This document shows, one piece after another, positions 41,187-50,588 of a stretch of 60,174 nucleotides of DNA. A program made the translations under genes and the position numbers. The DNA is from an uncultured Lachnobacterium sp. (lineage in GTDB: Bacteria > Bacillota > Clostridia > Lachnospirales > Lachnospiraceae). Under the pieces are notes generated by a model, which was not told where the DNA came from, did no database searches, and was given only the letters and a program-made list of their open reading frames with translations. Each line of letters opens with the position of its first letter. The first letter of the stretch is position 1. The stretch covers positions 1 to 60,174 of the forward strand of contig URDU01000016.1 in the NCBI GenBank assembly GCA_900546625.1, read 5' to 3'.

Positions 41187-41936
41187 TTATGTTTTTTTGC
41201 GTTCAAAAATATATTTACTATCTGATGATAAATCAGACCTGAATATATAACCAAGCCTATTAAACTTTTTTATATCATCAGGATTTTCAATATCATTTTC
41301 CGCCATGAATCGAACCATCTCACCGCGAGCCATCTTAGCATAAGTTCCTTTTGTTACCAGTTTATTGCCTGCTTGCTCGCAGAATGAAATTGTAATATAT
41401 TTATCCTGCGGTGTAAGATACTTTTCTATGCACTTAGAATACTCCTTTGATGCAAGATTAATTATAATTCTGCTTTTATCAATTATTGAACGATACAAAA
41501 TATCATGCCAGTACTCATACAGATTTTTTGCATCTTCTATTTCGACCTTTGCCTGCATTTCCAAGCGGTATGGTGTTACTCCATCCATGGGTTTTAAAAC
41601 ACCATAAAAAGCGGATAGTATTCTCAAGTGATTTTGTACATACTCAAACTGACTATTTTCAAACACAGATGGTGCCATATATTGAAATGCAATTCCTTCG
41701 TATGATAAAACAGCCGGTGTAAGCATATGGTATATATCCATATTTTGCAATCTGTTAAAGTTCAGTTCTGCAATTTTTTCATTACATTTCCAGATAGTCT
41801 TCAGTTCTTCTTTGGACTTACCCTTCAGCCATCTTTGTATCTCTGATGTTTTATCAATAAATTCTGGCAATCCATCCGGTGCTATGCTGTCTGTATCTGT
41901 AATCATCTTTTTAGCAGGTGATAATATTATCTTCAT
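41187..41936 (-). CDS. yaaA: Peroxide stress protein YaaA
   Basis: This 249-residue protein matches the YaaA/UPF0246 family over its whole length (start IILSPAKKM, then the conserved YGVLKPMDGVTPYRLEM region near 110). In E. coli YaaA lowers free intracellular iron during H2O2 stress and binds DNA. It overlaps the upstream peroxiredoxin gene by one base (TAATG), so the two are translated together and form a peroxide-defence pair. No membrane segment or signal peptide. Assignment is firm by family; the function in this organism is by analogy. Confidence 0.93.
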   Translation of the reverse strand: MKIILSPAKKMITDTDSIAPDGLPEFIDKTSEIQRWLKGKSKEELKTIWKCNEKIAELNFNRLQNMDIYHMLTPAVLSYEGIAFQYMAPSVFENSQFEYVQNHLRILSAFYGVLKPMDGVTPYRLEMQAKVEIEDAKNLYEYWHDILYRSIIDKSRIIINLASKEYSKCIEKYLTPQDKYITISFCEQAGNKLVTKGTYAKMARGEMVRFMAENDIENPDDIKKFNRLGYIFRSDLSSDSKYIFERKKT

Positions 41937-42391
41937 TAATCTAATTCCTTAAGCATATTTTCAGGGTCATTTGCTGCTTTGACTTTATCATTGGCTTTGA
42001 TGATAACTCCCTGTTCATTGATAAGATACGTGGTTCTTACAACACCCATAGAGACTTTTCCATAGTTTTTCTTTTCTTTCCATACATCATATGCTTCAAT
42101 GACTTTGCGCTCCGGATCTGCTAAAAGAGTAAATGCCAGTCCGTATTTTTCCTCAAATTTCTTGTGAGAGGCTACAGAATCCTTGCTTACCCCAAGAATA
42201 ACTGCTCCTTTTTCTGTAAATTGAGGATATCTCTCTGAAAAGCCACATGCCTGCTTAGTGCATCCGGCTGTATTATCTTTTGGATAAAAATATAAAATTA
42301 CTTTTTTTCCTGCATAATCACTTAACTTATGCATTTCTCCATTCTGATCCGGCAATTCAAAATCCGGTGCCTTTGTTCCTGCCTCTAACAT
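41936..42391 (-). CDS. bcp: Thioredoxin-dependent thiol peroxidase (Bcp/PrxQ)
   Basis: This 151-residue peroxiredoxin has the PrxQ motif NTAGCTKQACGF: the peroxidatic Cys (about 46) and, five residues later, the resolving Cys. The start KAPDFELPDQNG and FYPKDN segments are typical. It reduces H2O2 and organic peroxides with thioredoxin in the cytoplasm. GGAGG precedes the ATG at 42391. It is followed by yaaA with a one-base overlap. Confidence 0.95.
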   Translation of the reverse strand: MLEAGTKAPDFELPDQNGEMHKLSDYAGKKVILYFYPKDNTAGCTKQACGFSERYPQFTEKGAVILGVSKDSVASHKKFEEKYGLAFTLLADPERKVIEAYDVWKEKKNYGKVSMGVVRTTYLINEQGVIIKANDKVKAANDPENMLKELD

Positions 42392-42453
42392 CGATTATTC
42401 CTCCACTTCCGTAAAATCAGTATGTTTTATTGTCTTTTTATTTCCAGCACTTT

Positions 42454-42996
42454 CTATATAATATTGACCTGAATCATCTTCATTGCTTCAATTGCTGTCT
42501 TATGGCTTTCAGGTGTCACACAGGCGCAGGCATTCTCTATTACGAACACCTCTGCGTCTTTACAGAACGTCTTTGCAATCGCCACATTACTTATTACGCA
42601 TATTCCTGTGCAGAATCCGCAGAAATAAATCTCTGTATCGCTGTTGTCATATTCTGCAAGCATCTCTCCAAGCTCTTTGCTGCCAAAAGTCGGCTTGTCA
42701 ATATAAGTCATATCGTCACAATCAACTCCACGCTCCTTCATTGCACGCTTAAGACGCTCATCTACTTCCCATCCGTTTGTCCCTTTAATGCAGTGCGCTA
42801 CCGGAAGCTTCTTTCCTTCCTGAGTATTCAGATAGTTTTCATCATGTGTATCTCTTGTGAATATCACGTCATCATATTTGCCTGACCTGATTTCCTCTGC
42901 AATAACATTTGTTGCCACGTCACACTCTTTGTTTCCAAGAACTCCTGTAATAAAATCATTCTGTGCGTCCACTACTACTAAAATTTTCTTTGCCAT
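42454..42996 (-). CDS. Isochorismatase-family cysteine hydrolase (nicotinamidase-like)
   Basis: This 180-residue enzyme has the family triad: Asp in VVDAQNDF (about 10), Lys in DKPTFGS (about 100) and Cys in FCGFCTGICV (about 132). The metal-site-like DTHDENYL near 50 favours a nicotinamidase-type amidase, which would feed NAD salvage, but other amides are possible. GGAG precedes the ATG at 42996. It is 62 bases upstream of bcp on the same strand and may be co-transcribed. No NAD salvage partner is present, so the substrate is open. Confidence 0.85.
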   Translation of the reverse strand: MAKKILVVVDAQNDFITGVLGNKECDVATNVIAEEIRSGKYDDVIFTRDTHDENYLNTQEGKKLPVAHCIKGTNGWEVDERLKRAMKERGVDCDDMTYIDKPTFGSKELGEMLAEYDNSDTEIYFCGFCTGICVISNVAIAKTFCKDAEVFVIENACACVTPESHKTAIEAMKMIQVNII

Positions 42997-43099
42997 AATT
43001 ATTTTCTCCTACATATATAATCATCATTTGTTGCATCCATAAGGATTTTTCTAAGCTGCTTAAAGTCCTTCTGTCATATCTAAACATCTTCGCTATACA

Positions 43100-46000
43100 T
43101 CAGGCAATTTCTTCAGAGTTACGCTTTATCTGGTTCACTATCTCCATTATCTGTTTTGCGGTACTCATATCATCTTTGAAAAGAGTTGTGATACTTCCAA
43201 CTGATTTAAATGGTTCACCCATCAATACTTTATTATCTTCGATATTTCCATTTGCTACTATATAGTCCACTATCAAATTTACGAATCTCATCTGATTTAT
43301 GTTCAAGCGCTCTTCTGACATAAAACAACTGAAGGCTTCGTTTACTGCAGCTCTATCTACACCGACTATTTTTCGTACTAATCTGCCTATCGGTGTCTCT
43401 CCGTATTCCTTTACATAATCTTCCTTTGAACCAAGCTCTGTCCACAGGATTCGTTCCAATTCCCTTAGATCCGTTTCTGTCAGCTTTTTGTTATTTTTCA
43501 GCTTATACACTGACAATTTGTCACTATGCTCTTTCAGGTAAAATTCGACTTTTTTACGGTAATTTTTCAAGTCATTTCCACCATATAATGGTTCACCTGG
43601 TGTACCATCCGTTATAGAGTCCGTGAAATTGGTATAGTATATTGGCCGTACCTGCCTGTCAAGGTACTGCAACAGACCTCTTAGAGCTTCTCTTACTGTA
43701 TCAAGCTCTATTATCGTGACTTTATCCCAAAACTCATTTGTCTGGACCTTTTCGATAATCTCCTTTTTCTTTTCCACCTGTGGGATTGAGTATTTTGCAG
43801 ATAGCTTTTCTGCGGTCTGAACCACTATATTCACCGGACTTTGTATGCTTTTGCTCTGCAGCAGTCCAAGATCTATACTGTATACCAGATAGTCAAATCT
43901 TCTCGCCAACTCATCTTCCTTTTTAGGCCTGATAAGAGGCGCAATATGCTCCCTGATATCCGAAATCTCTATTGTCTCCAGATTATCCCACGATGATGAA
44001 GCCCTGAAAAACTCCACATAACGCAGATGTCTTTTCACAATAAAGCTATCGTCATTTAAGCCAATTACATCCTCCTTTAAATCATCCACAAGACTTTTTC
44101 TGTAATCTGCGTATACCTCATCACTACTGTATACCGGTGCCTGAAGCTCTCTGACAATCTGGGCTTTTGTGTTATATATTTTCTCATTGAGTGATTCTGT
44201 TATGCCATTCTCCGCTCCATTTTTGTTCACGCGGAAATATTCAAAATTGTTACAGAAATCAAATATGAGAAATCTTTCTTTGTCCATGCCTTCTCCGAGC
44301 AGATTAGGGCAAAGCCTGGTTCCTCTTCCAATCATCTGCCAGAACTTGGCATAGCTTTTTACCTTCTTAAAAAATACAAGATTCAAAATCTCCGGAATAT
44401 CTATTCCTGTGTCAAGCATATCAACAGATACCGCTATCTGTGGCATTTTATCACTTGTGCTAAACTCATCTATCAATGAATCACTGTACTTTATGCTATA
44501 ATCTATCCGCTTTATGAAGTCTCCTCCATATTCCGGAAAAAGCTTATTGAAGCGCTCTACTATTGCCTGCGCATGTAAAGAGTTTTTGGCAAAAATTATT
44601 GTCTTGCCAAGCTTGTCTCCACCCTCAATTTTTAAGCCCTTTTCCATAAGCTCTCTTAAAACCTTATCAATTGTATCCGCGTTAAAAAGCCATGTATTTA
44701 CGGCCTCTCCTGATATATCATCACCTACAGTGTCATCATCAGAAAATGTATCCTCATACTCTTCTTTTTCCTCATCTGACAGCTCATCATAGTGAATACC
44801 GCTTTCCATTATTTTTGACTTATATTCCAGTGTAGAGTAATTGACCAGATAGCCCTCCTCCACTGCTTTTTCAAGCTCATACGCAAATGTCGGAACTCCT
44901 CTTTCAAGGTCAAAAACTCCATATGTATTTTTGTCGATTTCATTCTTTGGAGTGGCAGTCATACCAAGTAACATCGCATCAAAATACTCAAATATTTCCT
45001 GATATTTTTTGTAAATGCTGCGGTGTACTTCATCGCAGATTATGAGCTGAAAATGCCCCGGACTAAAGAGCTTCTCACCATATTTGTTTTTCCTCTCATC
45101 TATGGCATTCATCATCGTCGGATATGTAGAAAAAATCATCCTGCACGACTCAGGGTCATCTTTATTGTCAAGCAGATTGCAACAGGACAAATCAGGAAGC
45201 AGATTCGTATAATTGTTTTTTGCCTGCTTCACAAGAGCTTTTCTGTCTGCGAGAAACAGAATATTTTTCACATAATTGTGACGCCGTAATACATCAACAA
45301 TACTAATGCTCACTCTTGTCTTTCCTGAACCTGTGGCCTGCACTATAAGCATCTTGCGGTGCTTATTTGTGATGGCATCGCAGACTGCGGTTACAGCCTC
45401 CTTCTGATACGGTCTGTTGGTAATATCATCACTTATCCGTATATTTTCAAGTGGAATCCTTGAAGTGCGTCCATCCATCTCGAGCTGTAGCTCCTCCTGT
45501 GTGAAAAAGCCTGAAACTTCACGTCTTGGATATCCCATATAATCATTCGTATAGAAAAATTCAAATCCATTTGTTGTGAAAATAAGAGGGCGTCTATTGT
45601 ATTTATTCTGCATGCAGTCAGCATACAGCTTCGCCTGCTGGCTTCCTACCATAGCATCCACAGAAGCCTTTTTAGCCTCCACCACAGCTAGTGGCAGATT
45701 GTCCTTTCCCCACAGAACATAATCCACATACCCTGTTCCTGTGCTGTTCGGCATTCCAGTAACTGGCTCCTCCACCGTAACATTTCTGCCAATAACCCAG
45801 CCTGCCTCCTTTAAGGCAACATCTATATATTTCTTGCGGGTTTCTGCCTCGCTTATCGTATCTACATGGAATTCCCTTGTCTTTACATTCTGACTACGCT
45901 TCTTTGCCATCTGCTCGCGGAGCTCTTCATTCTCCTTTAATACGCTCTCAAGCTTTTTATCCTTACTGCTTAAGCTCTCATACAGCTTCATGAGCTCATC

Positions 46001-46450
46001 GGCCTTTATACGTTTTTCATTACCGCTTGCAAGAATCGACTCATCATAGGTTTTCTCATCGTATTCCCTCGAATACGAATAATCAATCCAATCGCAAAAC
46101 TCAAACAAATCACGAAGCGCTATTATTGCTTCATCCCTGCCTATATTGTTGTTGGTATGAACTGCAACATTCCCCAGATGAATAGTATATTTGAGCATTG
46201 GAAACAGCCTTGGCTCAATTATCCTTCTAAACGTTGGCTCATGAATGAGACTTGATACATTATCTCTGTACGGAAGTGAAAGCTCCGCGTCATATGAGAA
46301 AACAAACCTTACTGCAAGCTCAAGTGCACGTCTCGACAAAATGGCACAAGTGGCCGGTGAAATTGACAGACTTTTCTCTGCTTCAACTGCCTGCTTTGCA
46401 AAATCTGCGTATTCTTCTTTCTTTAAAAGGTAATCAAAATTTGTTTCCAT
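43100..46450 (-). CDS. hsdR: Type I restriction enzyme subunit R (HsdR)
   Basis: This 1116-residue motor nuclease begins with a DUF4145-like domain (about 1-130), has a nuclease site with VDYVLW and VVEAKKAS (Asp...ExK, about 230-255), a helicase motor with Walker A ATGSGKTR, the DEVHRS box and MTATPKN, a second RecA-like domain with VDMLDTGIDIPE and MIGRGTRL, and a C-terminal helical part. In complex with HsdM and HsdS it translocates and cuts unmethylated DNA. It is separated from hsdM and hsdS by the AAA/PD-(D/E)XK gene and the truncated hsdS copy. The gap from the AAA gene is 13 bases, so these two are co-transcribed, probably from the promoter near 48214. The sequence looks intact. Confidence 0.95.
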   Translation of the reverse strand: METNFDYLLKKEEYADFAKQAVEAEKSLSISPATCAILSRRALELAVRFVFSYDAELSLPYRDNVSSLIHEPTFRRIIEPRLFPMLKYTIHLGNVAVHTNNNIGRDEAIIALRDLFEFCDWIDYSYSREYDEKTYDESILASGNEKRIKADELMKLYESLSSKDKKLESVLKENEELREQMAKKRSQNVKTREFHVDTISEAETRKKYIDVALKEAGWVIGRNVTVEEPVTGMPNSTGTGYVDYVLWGKDNLPLAVVEAKKASVDAMVGSQQAKLYADCMQNKYNRRPLIFTTNGFEFFYTNDYMGYPRREVSGFFTQEELQLEMDGRTSRIPLENIRISDDITNRPYQKEAVTAVCDAITNKHRKMLIVQATGSGKTRVSISIVDVLRRHNYVKNILFLADRKALVKQAKNNYTNLLPDLSCCNLLDNKDDPESCRMIFSTYPTMMNAIDERKNKYGEKLFSPGHFQLIICDEVHRSIYKKYQEIFEYFDAMLLGMTATPKNEIDKNTYGVFDLERGVPTFAYELEKAVEEGYLVNYSTLEYKSKIMESGIHYDELSDEEKEEYEDTFSDDDTVGDDISGEAVNTWLFNADTIDKVLRELMEKGLKIEGGDKLGKTIIFAKNSLHAQAIVERFNKLFPEYGGDFIKRIDYSIKYSDSLIDEFSTSDKMPQIAVSVDMLDTGIDIPEILNLVFFKKVKSYAKFWQMIGRGTRLCPNLLGEGMDKERFLIFDFCNNFEYFRVNKNGAENGITESLNEKIYNTKAQIVRELQAPVYSSDEVYADYRKSLVDDLKEDVIGLNDDSFIVKRHLRYVEFFRASSSWDNLETIEISDIREHIAPLIRPKKEDELARRFDYLVYSIDLGLLQSKSIQSPVNIVVQTAEKLSAKYSIPQVEKKKEIIEKVQTNEFWDKVTIIELDTVREALRGLLQYLDRQVRPIYYTNFTDSITDGTPGEPLYGGNDLKNYRKKVEFYLKEHSDKLSVYKLKNNKKLTETDLRELERILWTELGSKEDYVKEYGETPIGRLVRKIVGVDRAAVNEAFSCFMSEERLNINQMRFVNLIVDYIVANGNIEDNKVLMGEPFKSVGSITTLFKDDMSTAKQIMEIVNQIKRNSEEIA

Positions 46451-46463
46451 GTAATCACCCCTT

Positions 46464-48164
46464 TTATCTTTCTACAAGCACTTTGCATCTCTTCCTGCAA
46501 AACGCAATTCCATAATACATGATATTCTGTCTGTCATCATTTAACAGATATTCCTGATATCTTCTATCCTTTATCTGTTTCAGAGCCTTTTCACAGGATT
46601 TTTCCATAGCCTTAAAATCTCTTGTGTATTTAAGCTCCGCAATAATTCCTTCATCCGGATCATCTGTCTCTACAATAATATCTGCAAAGCCCTCTCCTGC
46701 CTCAACATTTGACTTTACAAGCCAGTCCTCATTGCCGCTCAAAATGCCAATAAGCAGATTATGATAGGAGCTTTCCTTTTCCTCATTTCGCGCTCTTGTG
46801 TCAAAAATGCTCACCGAATTGCTCAGCACCTTGTTTAAATACATTTCCATTATCTGTGTATTTCCCTCTTTGAAAGCCTTCCAAAAGTCCTGCAACTGCT
46901 CGGTATTGGAAAATATTTTATTCCTGAACCACTCCTGTATCTGCAGCTTAAATACCTCTTTAATCTCCCTGTTCGGAATTACAAGGCTATATTTTTTGTC
47001 CTCACTTATCTTTGTATATGTCAGATAACCTGTTGTAAACAGGACACTCCATAGATTATCAATATTATTGTCTATTTCATCATAGGTCATATCCAGACGG
47101 ATTTGCTTGTCTATGGCTTCTCCCGCGATCAAACGCTCAATTTCATCTCTGGTTGTCTTACCAGCCTTATCTATAAACCTCTTGACAAGCTCATTTCCGC
47201 TTGTATTAATCCAATACGCTTCCGGTCCTGCCATTGGATCATCTTTTATTCGGTCAACATGATTGATTACATCCCATGGACAATATACATCAACATTTCC
47301 GAAATGATAACCATCATACCATTCCTTTGTCTCTGCAAACCTGTTTTCCACATGATAAAATGCCAGCAAATGCTCTACTTCCTCATCCGTAAATCCAAAG
47401 TGTTCGTCAAATCTGGTATCAGTAATAGATAAAATCTTGAAATTATTTAATCCTGTAAAAATACTTTCTTTTGAAACGCGAAGACAACCTGTTAATACAG
47501 CAAAATCCAATGCCTCATTTGTCTTTAATGCTTTTCCGAATATGGCACGTATCAAAGAAACCATCTCTTTATAATAGCCATTCTGAAATGCCTTATCCAG
47601 TGGAACATCATATTCATCTATTAAAATAACCGTTTTTCTGCAATGGTGCTTATATAACAGCTCAGATAAAGTTTGAAGCGAAGCATACAGTGCCTCATCT
47701 CTCATTTCATATCTGCCATCCTCTAATCGGATTAAAGAAGCATATGCCGACTTATCGTCAATATCCAGCCTGTCACTCTGCTTCAAATATGCAAATCTCT
47801 TAGCTTCCTTTGCAATTATCTCTATCATCTGATACTTTGCAGCTTGAAAATCGAGTCCTTCCACATTCTTTAAAGACAGAAATATCACAGGGTATTTACC
47901 CATATTATCGTCACACAGCTTTTTATTGTGCGATATATAAAGGCCCTCAAATAATTCAGAAGCTGCTCCAATTTCAAAGAAAGATTTGAGCATACTCATG
48001 TTGAGCGTCTTGCCAAAACGACGCGGTCTGGTAAAAAGGTTGACTTTTCCTCGGCTGTCAACCAACTGTTCAATCAGCTTTGTCTTATCGACATAGTAAT
48101 ATCCGTCTGAACGAATCTCCTCAAAGCTCTCTATTCCCACAGGTAGTTTAATTGATTCGGTCAT
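46464..48164 (-). CDS. AAA ATPase / PD-(D/E)XK nuclease-like protein inside the RM island
   Basis: This 566-residue protein has the same family layout as 12954-14531: start region YYVDKTKLIEQL, modified P-loop with RPRRFGKTLN (about 45), Walker B VILIDEYDVPLD (about 185), helical middle, and C-terminal nuclease-like site with GFADIIVETDD and GIIAELKYTRD (ExK) and LKQIKDRRY. GGAG precedes the ATG at 48164. It lies between the second hsdS and hsdR and is co-transcribed with hsdR, an arrangement that makes it a candidate accessory defence or cassette-stability factor; the family itself is uncharacterised. Relative to the solitary copy it is more canonical (GKT P-loop). Confidence 0.87.
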   Translation of the reverse strand: MTESIKLPVGIESFEEIRSDGYYYVDKTKLIEQLVDSRGKVNLFTRPRRFGKTLNMSMLKSFFEIGAASELFEGLYISHNKKLCDDNMGKYPVIFLSLKNVEGLDFQAAKYQMIEIIAKEAKRFAYLKQSDRLDIDDKSAYASLIRLEDGRYEMRDEALYASLQTLSELLYKHHCRKTVILIDEYDVPLDKAFQNGYYKEMVSLIRAIFGKALKTNEALDFAVLTGCLRVSKESIFTGLNNFKILSITDTRFDEHFGFTDEEVEHLLAFYHVENRFAETKEWYDGYHFGNVDVYCPWDVINHVDRIKDDPMAGPEAYWINTSGNELVKRFIDKAGKTTRDEIERLIAGEAIDKQIRLDMTYDEIDNNIDNLWSVLFTTGYLTYTKISEDKKYSLVIPNREIKEVFKLQIQEWFRNKIFSNTEQLQDFWKAFKEGNTQIMEMYLNKVLSNSVSIFDTRARNEEKESSYHNLLIGILSGNEDWLVKSNVEAGEGFADIIVETDDPDEGIIAELKYTRDFKAMEKSCEKALKQIKDRRYQEYLLNDDRQNIMYYGIAFCRKRCKVLVER

Positions 48165-48170
48165 GCTTGC

Positions 48171-49259
48171 TCATCTCCTTCCCTGATAAAAATGAGTGTG
48201 TAAATATAGGTTTATTATAGCATATATTTGGGCGAAGGTCATAGTATCAAATTTTGATTTGTTAACTTGATGGACAAATCTAATAAATTCTTTTTGTAAT
48301 TCAATCGGCGGGATGACCTGCTTGTACGCTTTCATGATTGCAGTGTTTAAATTTGGTTGTGTTCCAGCCGGAGCAATTGCTCTGAAATGTTCTGTCATCT
48401 GATTTAATGCTTGTAACAAAAATACTTTATCAAGTCTTTTGTCTATATCTTCCATTGCAAGCCATCCATCGTGAATGCATCCGTCAAAAGTGATAATTCT
48501 CGCAAAACCTAATGAAACTCCACAGTTTGCAAATATTAAACTACCTTCTTTTACAAGTCTACTATTCTTTACCCCTTCTTTAATGATGTGTTCCTTTGTC
48601 GAACTCAAATATATATTGTCAGCTTCCGTAGCATCTCCGATTTTTATCCATGGAACATCACCACCTAAGAATTTTTCTATAGGTCTTGGTGATCCTCCTC
48701 TAACAATAGTGCAAAGATTTCCTAAAAATTCACACTCCCAATTTTTATTATTAATATTAATATCACCAAACATCTCGACAAATCGGGCTTTCGTTAGACG
48801 GTCTAATTCAACTAACTCTTGTTTTCTGGCTTCTATAACCTTTTTACACCTACCCAAAACATCTATGATTTCCAATTGTTTCTCTATATTATCAAGGTTA
48901 AATTCTTCATTTTTATAATCTTTAAAATAAATATGTGGAATTGTTGCTCCAGTGTAGTATTTTTCTAAATGCATATAACTCACAACATAAAACAAATATT
49001 CTGGTAATACATTTTTCTTTGGTATTAGATACTGCATAGTTCCTATTACTGAAGATTTTGCTGGATTCAATGTTGTTCTGCCTATTCCTGCTCCATCCTT
49101 GACAACAGCTACATATGGTTGCTCCTGATGATAAAAATTTACTTTTCCAGCCAATCCTGACGCACCATAAATCGGATAATTACCACTCATTTTAATTATA
49201 TCAGACTGTTTTATGTTCGATGAGCCACGCTCACAAACATCCTCAAGTTTTACTCTCAT
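48171..49259 (-). CDS. hsdS: Type I specificity subunit HsdS, second copy with truncated C-terminus
   Basis: The frame has 362 residues: a first target-recognition domain (about 1-150), the central conserved helices (KARFVEMFGDI), and a second recognition domain that is the same as in the other hsdS. After FVHQVNKSK the sequence stops matching: the last 26 residues come from read-through into the leader of the next gene, and the stop overlaps that gene's ribosome binding site. The normal C-terminal conserved helix (as in VAVQKALDESQ of the other copy) is missing. AGGAG precedes the ATG. A strong terminator stands 45 bases upstream and leaves no space for a normal promoter, so this is likely a silent or poorly expressed cassette that can donate its first recognition domain by recombination. 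Confidence 0.8.
   Translation of the reverse strand: MRVKLEDVCERGSSNIKQSDIIKMSGNYPIYGASGLAGKVNFYHQEQPYVAVVKDGAGIGRTTLNPAKSSVIGTMQYLIPKKNVLPEYLFYVVSYMHLEKYYTGATIPHIYFKDYKNEEFNLDNIEKQLEIIDVLGRCKKVIEARKQELVELDRLTKARFVEMFGDININNKNWECEFLGNLCTIVRGGSPRPIEKFLGGDVPWIKIGDATEADNIYLSSTKEHIIKEGVKNSRLVKEGSLIFANCGVSLGFARIITFDGCIHDGWLAMEDIDKRLDKVFLLQALNQMTEHFRAIAPAGTQPNLNTAIMKAYKQVIPPIELQKEFIRFVHQVNKSKFDTMTFAQIYAIINLYLHTHFYQGRR
48214..48222 (-). promoter_or_regulatory. Extended -10 promoter for the AAA gene and hsdR
   Basis: TGCTATAAT on the minus strand (48222-48214), in the read-through tail of the truncated hsdS, 50 bases before the AAA start. The -35 region (TGACCT) is poor, as is common for extended -10 promoters. 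Confidence 0.5.
48252..48788 (-). repeat. 537-bp direct repeat, copy in truncated hsdS
   Basis: Same orientation and, by reading, the same sequence as 51374-51910 (constant offset 3122). It encodes the central conserved region and the second recognition domain. Identity starts abruptly at 48252 and ends at 48788. Confidence 0.9.
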
Positions 49260-49303
49260 CTACATCACTCCTGCTATAAACACCATCAATCTTTCCAAGA
49301 CAC

Positions 49304-49346
49304 AAAAATAACCGCCCTGATCTGGTAAACTGTGGCGGTTATTTTT
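49304..49346. terminator. Bidirectional terminator between recombinase and truncated hsdS
   Basis: AAAAATAACCGCC (49304-49316) pairs with GGCGGTTATTTTT (49334-49346). It ends the hsdM-hsdS-MNT-HEPN-recombinase transcript and insulates the second hsdS. Confidence 0.88.
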
Positions 49347-49497
49347 AATCAATACATATATCAGGCTGACCGTCTATCGGTAGCACTTCTTTTATACGAT
49401 ATTAACATCTAATCGCCTTTGTGTCAAACATATATTCTATTTATGCAAGATCCCGTCAAACACGAATTGATTAAAAATGGAGTTCCGTCTCTTTGGG

Positions 49498-50466
49498 CTA
49501 AGCAAGATACTTCTGATGAGCAGTTTTGACATTATTCTGATTAACCATAGCATACTGCATGGTGGTATCAATCTGGGAATGTCCAAGTATCTTTTGAACC
49601 TGTTCAATCGGCATTCCCTTATCAATAGCTCTCGTCGCCATTGAACGCCTGAATTTATGCGGATGTATTCTCTCTAAGGACAGTTTTCTCCCGAGTTTTC
49701 GTAATCGAATCTCAACACCACTTATCTTAAGTCTGTCATGTGGTGCATCCAACGTAACAAACAAGGCTTTGTTTTTATCAGTTCTGGTATCAATATAATC
49801 CTTTAGATGTACTTTTGCCTTTGCATCAAAATATACTCTGCGCTCTTTATCACCTTTTCCATAAACGATACATTCGCGCCCTTCAAGATCAATATCATCT
49901 ATATTCAGGTTTACCAATTCACCAACTCTTATTCCGGTAGAATATAAAAGATCTATGATTGCCAAATCTCTCTTTTCATTACAATTATCTCGAAGCTTCT
50001 CTATTCCCTCATCAGAAATCACGCTTTTTACAACTGTTTTGGTCTTTATCTTATGAATCCTGCGCATAGGACTTTTAAGAATATAATCCTCTTCCTCGAG
50101 CCATGAAAAGAAGCTTGAGATATTTCTTCTAACATTATCAATTGTGACATTGGAGCAATTATTGAGCTTTTGATAATCTGACAAATATTCACGTATTTCT
50201 TCCGTTGTTATTTTACGGACAGATGTTTCAGTTTGTGACAGTAGATGCTGCACTGTTTCCCTATAATACTTTATTGTTCGTTCTGAACACCCCTCTATAG
50301 TTTTTGCATCAAGAAACATTTCCAAAAATTTATCATTTGCAATCTCTGCTTTCTCCGCTTCATTTTCTGCAAATGTTTGTAGAATGACTTCCTGTAATTT
50401 TTTCATCTGAGCTATTGATAAATACTCCGACATTACATTTAAAACTTTAACTATTTTTTCTTCCAT
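49498..50466 (-). CDS. Tyrosine recombinase (XerC/D-like) of the hsdS cassette locus
   Basis: This 322-residue integrase has an N-terminal SAM-like core-binding domain (about 50-140) and a C-terminal catalytic domain (about 155-320). Catalytic residues: Arg in STGIRVGEL, Lys in KGDKERRV, HPHKFRR (His-x-x-Arg), LGHSQIDTT (His) and Tyr in TMQYAMV. The ATG at 50466 has GGAG eight bases upstream; an earlier TTG/ATG fourteen codons upstream is less likely. Similar recombinases next to hsdS genes invert or exchange recognition domains in phase-variable type I systems. Here the hsdS copies are in direct, not inverted, orientation, so simple inversion between them is not possible. It is not a phage integrase by context: no phage genes or att-like repeats are seen. 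Confidence 0.9.
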   Translation of the reverse strand: MEEKIVKVLNVMSEYLSIAQMKKLQEVILQTFAENEAEKAEIANDKFLEMFLDAKTIEGCSERTIKYYRETVQHLLSQTETSVRKITTEEIREYLSDYQKLNNCSNVTIDNVRRNISSFFSWLEEEDYILKSPMRRIHKIKTKTVVKSVISDEGIEKLRDNCNEKRDLAIIDLLYSTGIRVGELVNLNIDDIDLEGRECIVYGKGDKERRVYFDAKAKVHLKDYIDTRTDKNKALFVTLDAPHDRLKISGVEIRLRKLGRKLSLERIHPHKFRRSMATRAIDKGMPIEQVQKILGHSQIDTTMQYAMVNQNNVKTAHQKYLA

Positions 50467-50588
50467 GTTGATATCTCCTTTCGAAATACCAACATCCTTC
50501 TCCTGCATAAATGCAATTTATTCCGGCAATTGTATTTATGCAGCCTGTGAATAATCCATAATAAAAATTTTACTTGCGATATGCCCTG

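Noticed and set aside
49465..49477. CAAACACGAATT shared with the sequence near 52486 as a possible recombinase site
   Set aside because: A 12-base match within several kilobases is not far from chance, there is no inverted partner or arm-type symmetry, and the copies are not at the edges of the 537-bp repeats.
49498..50466. Recombinase as a phage or integrative-element integrase
   Set aside because: No tRNA, att-like repeat, phage or conjugation genes are nearby; position between hsdS copies fits a cassette recombinase better.
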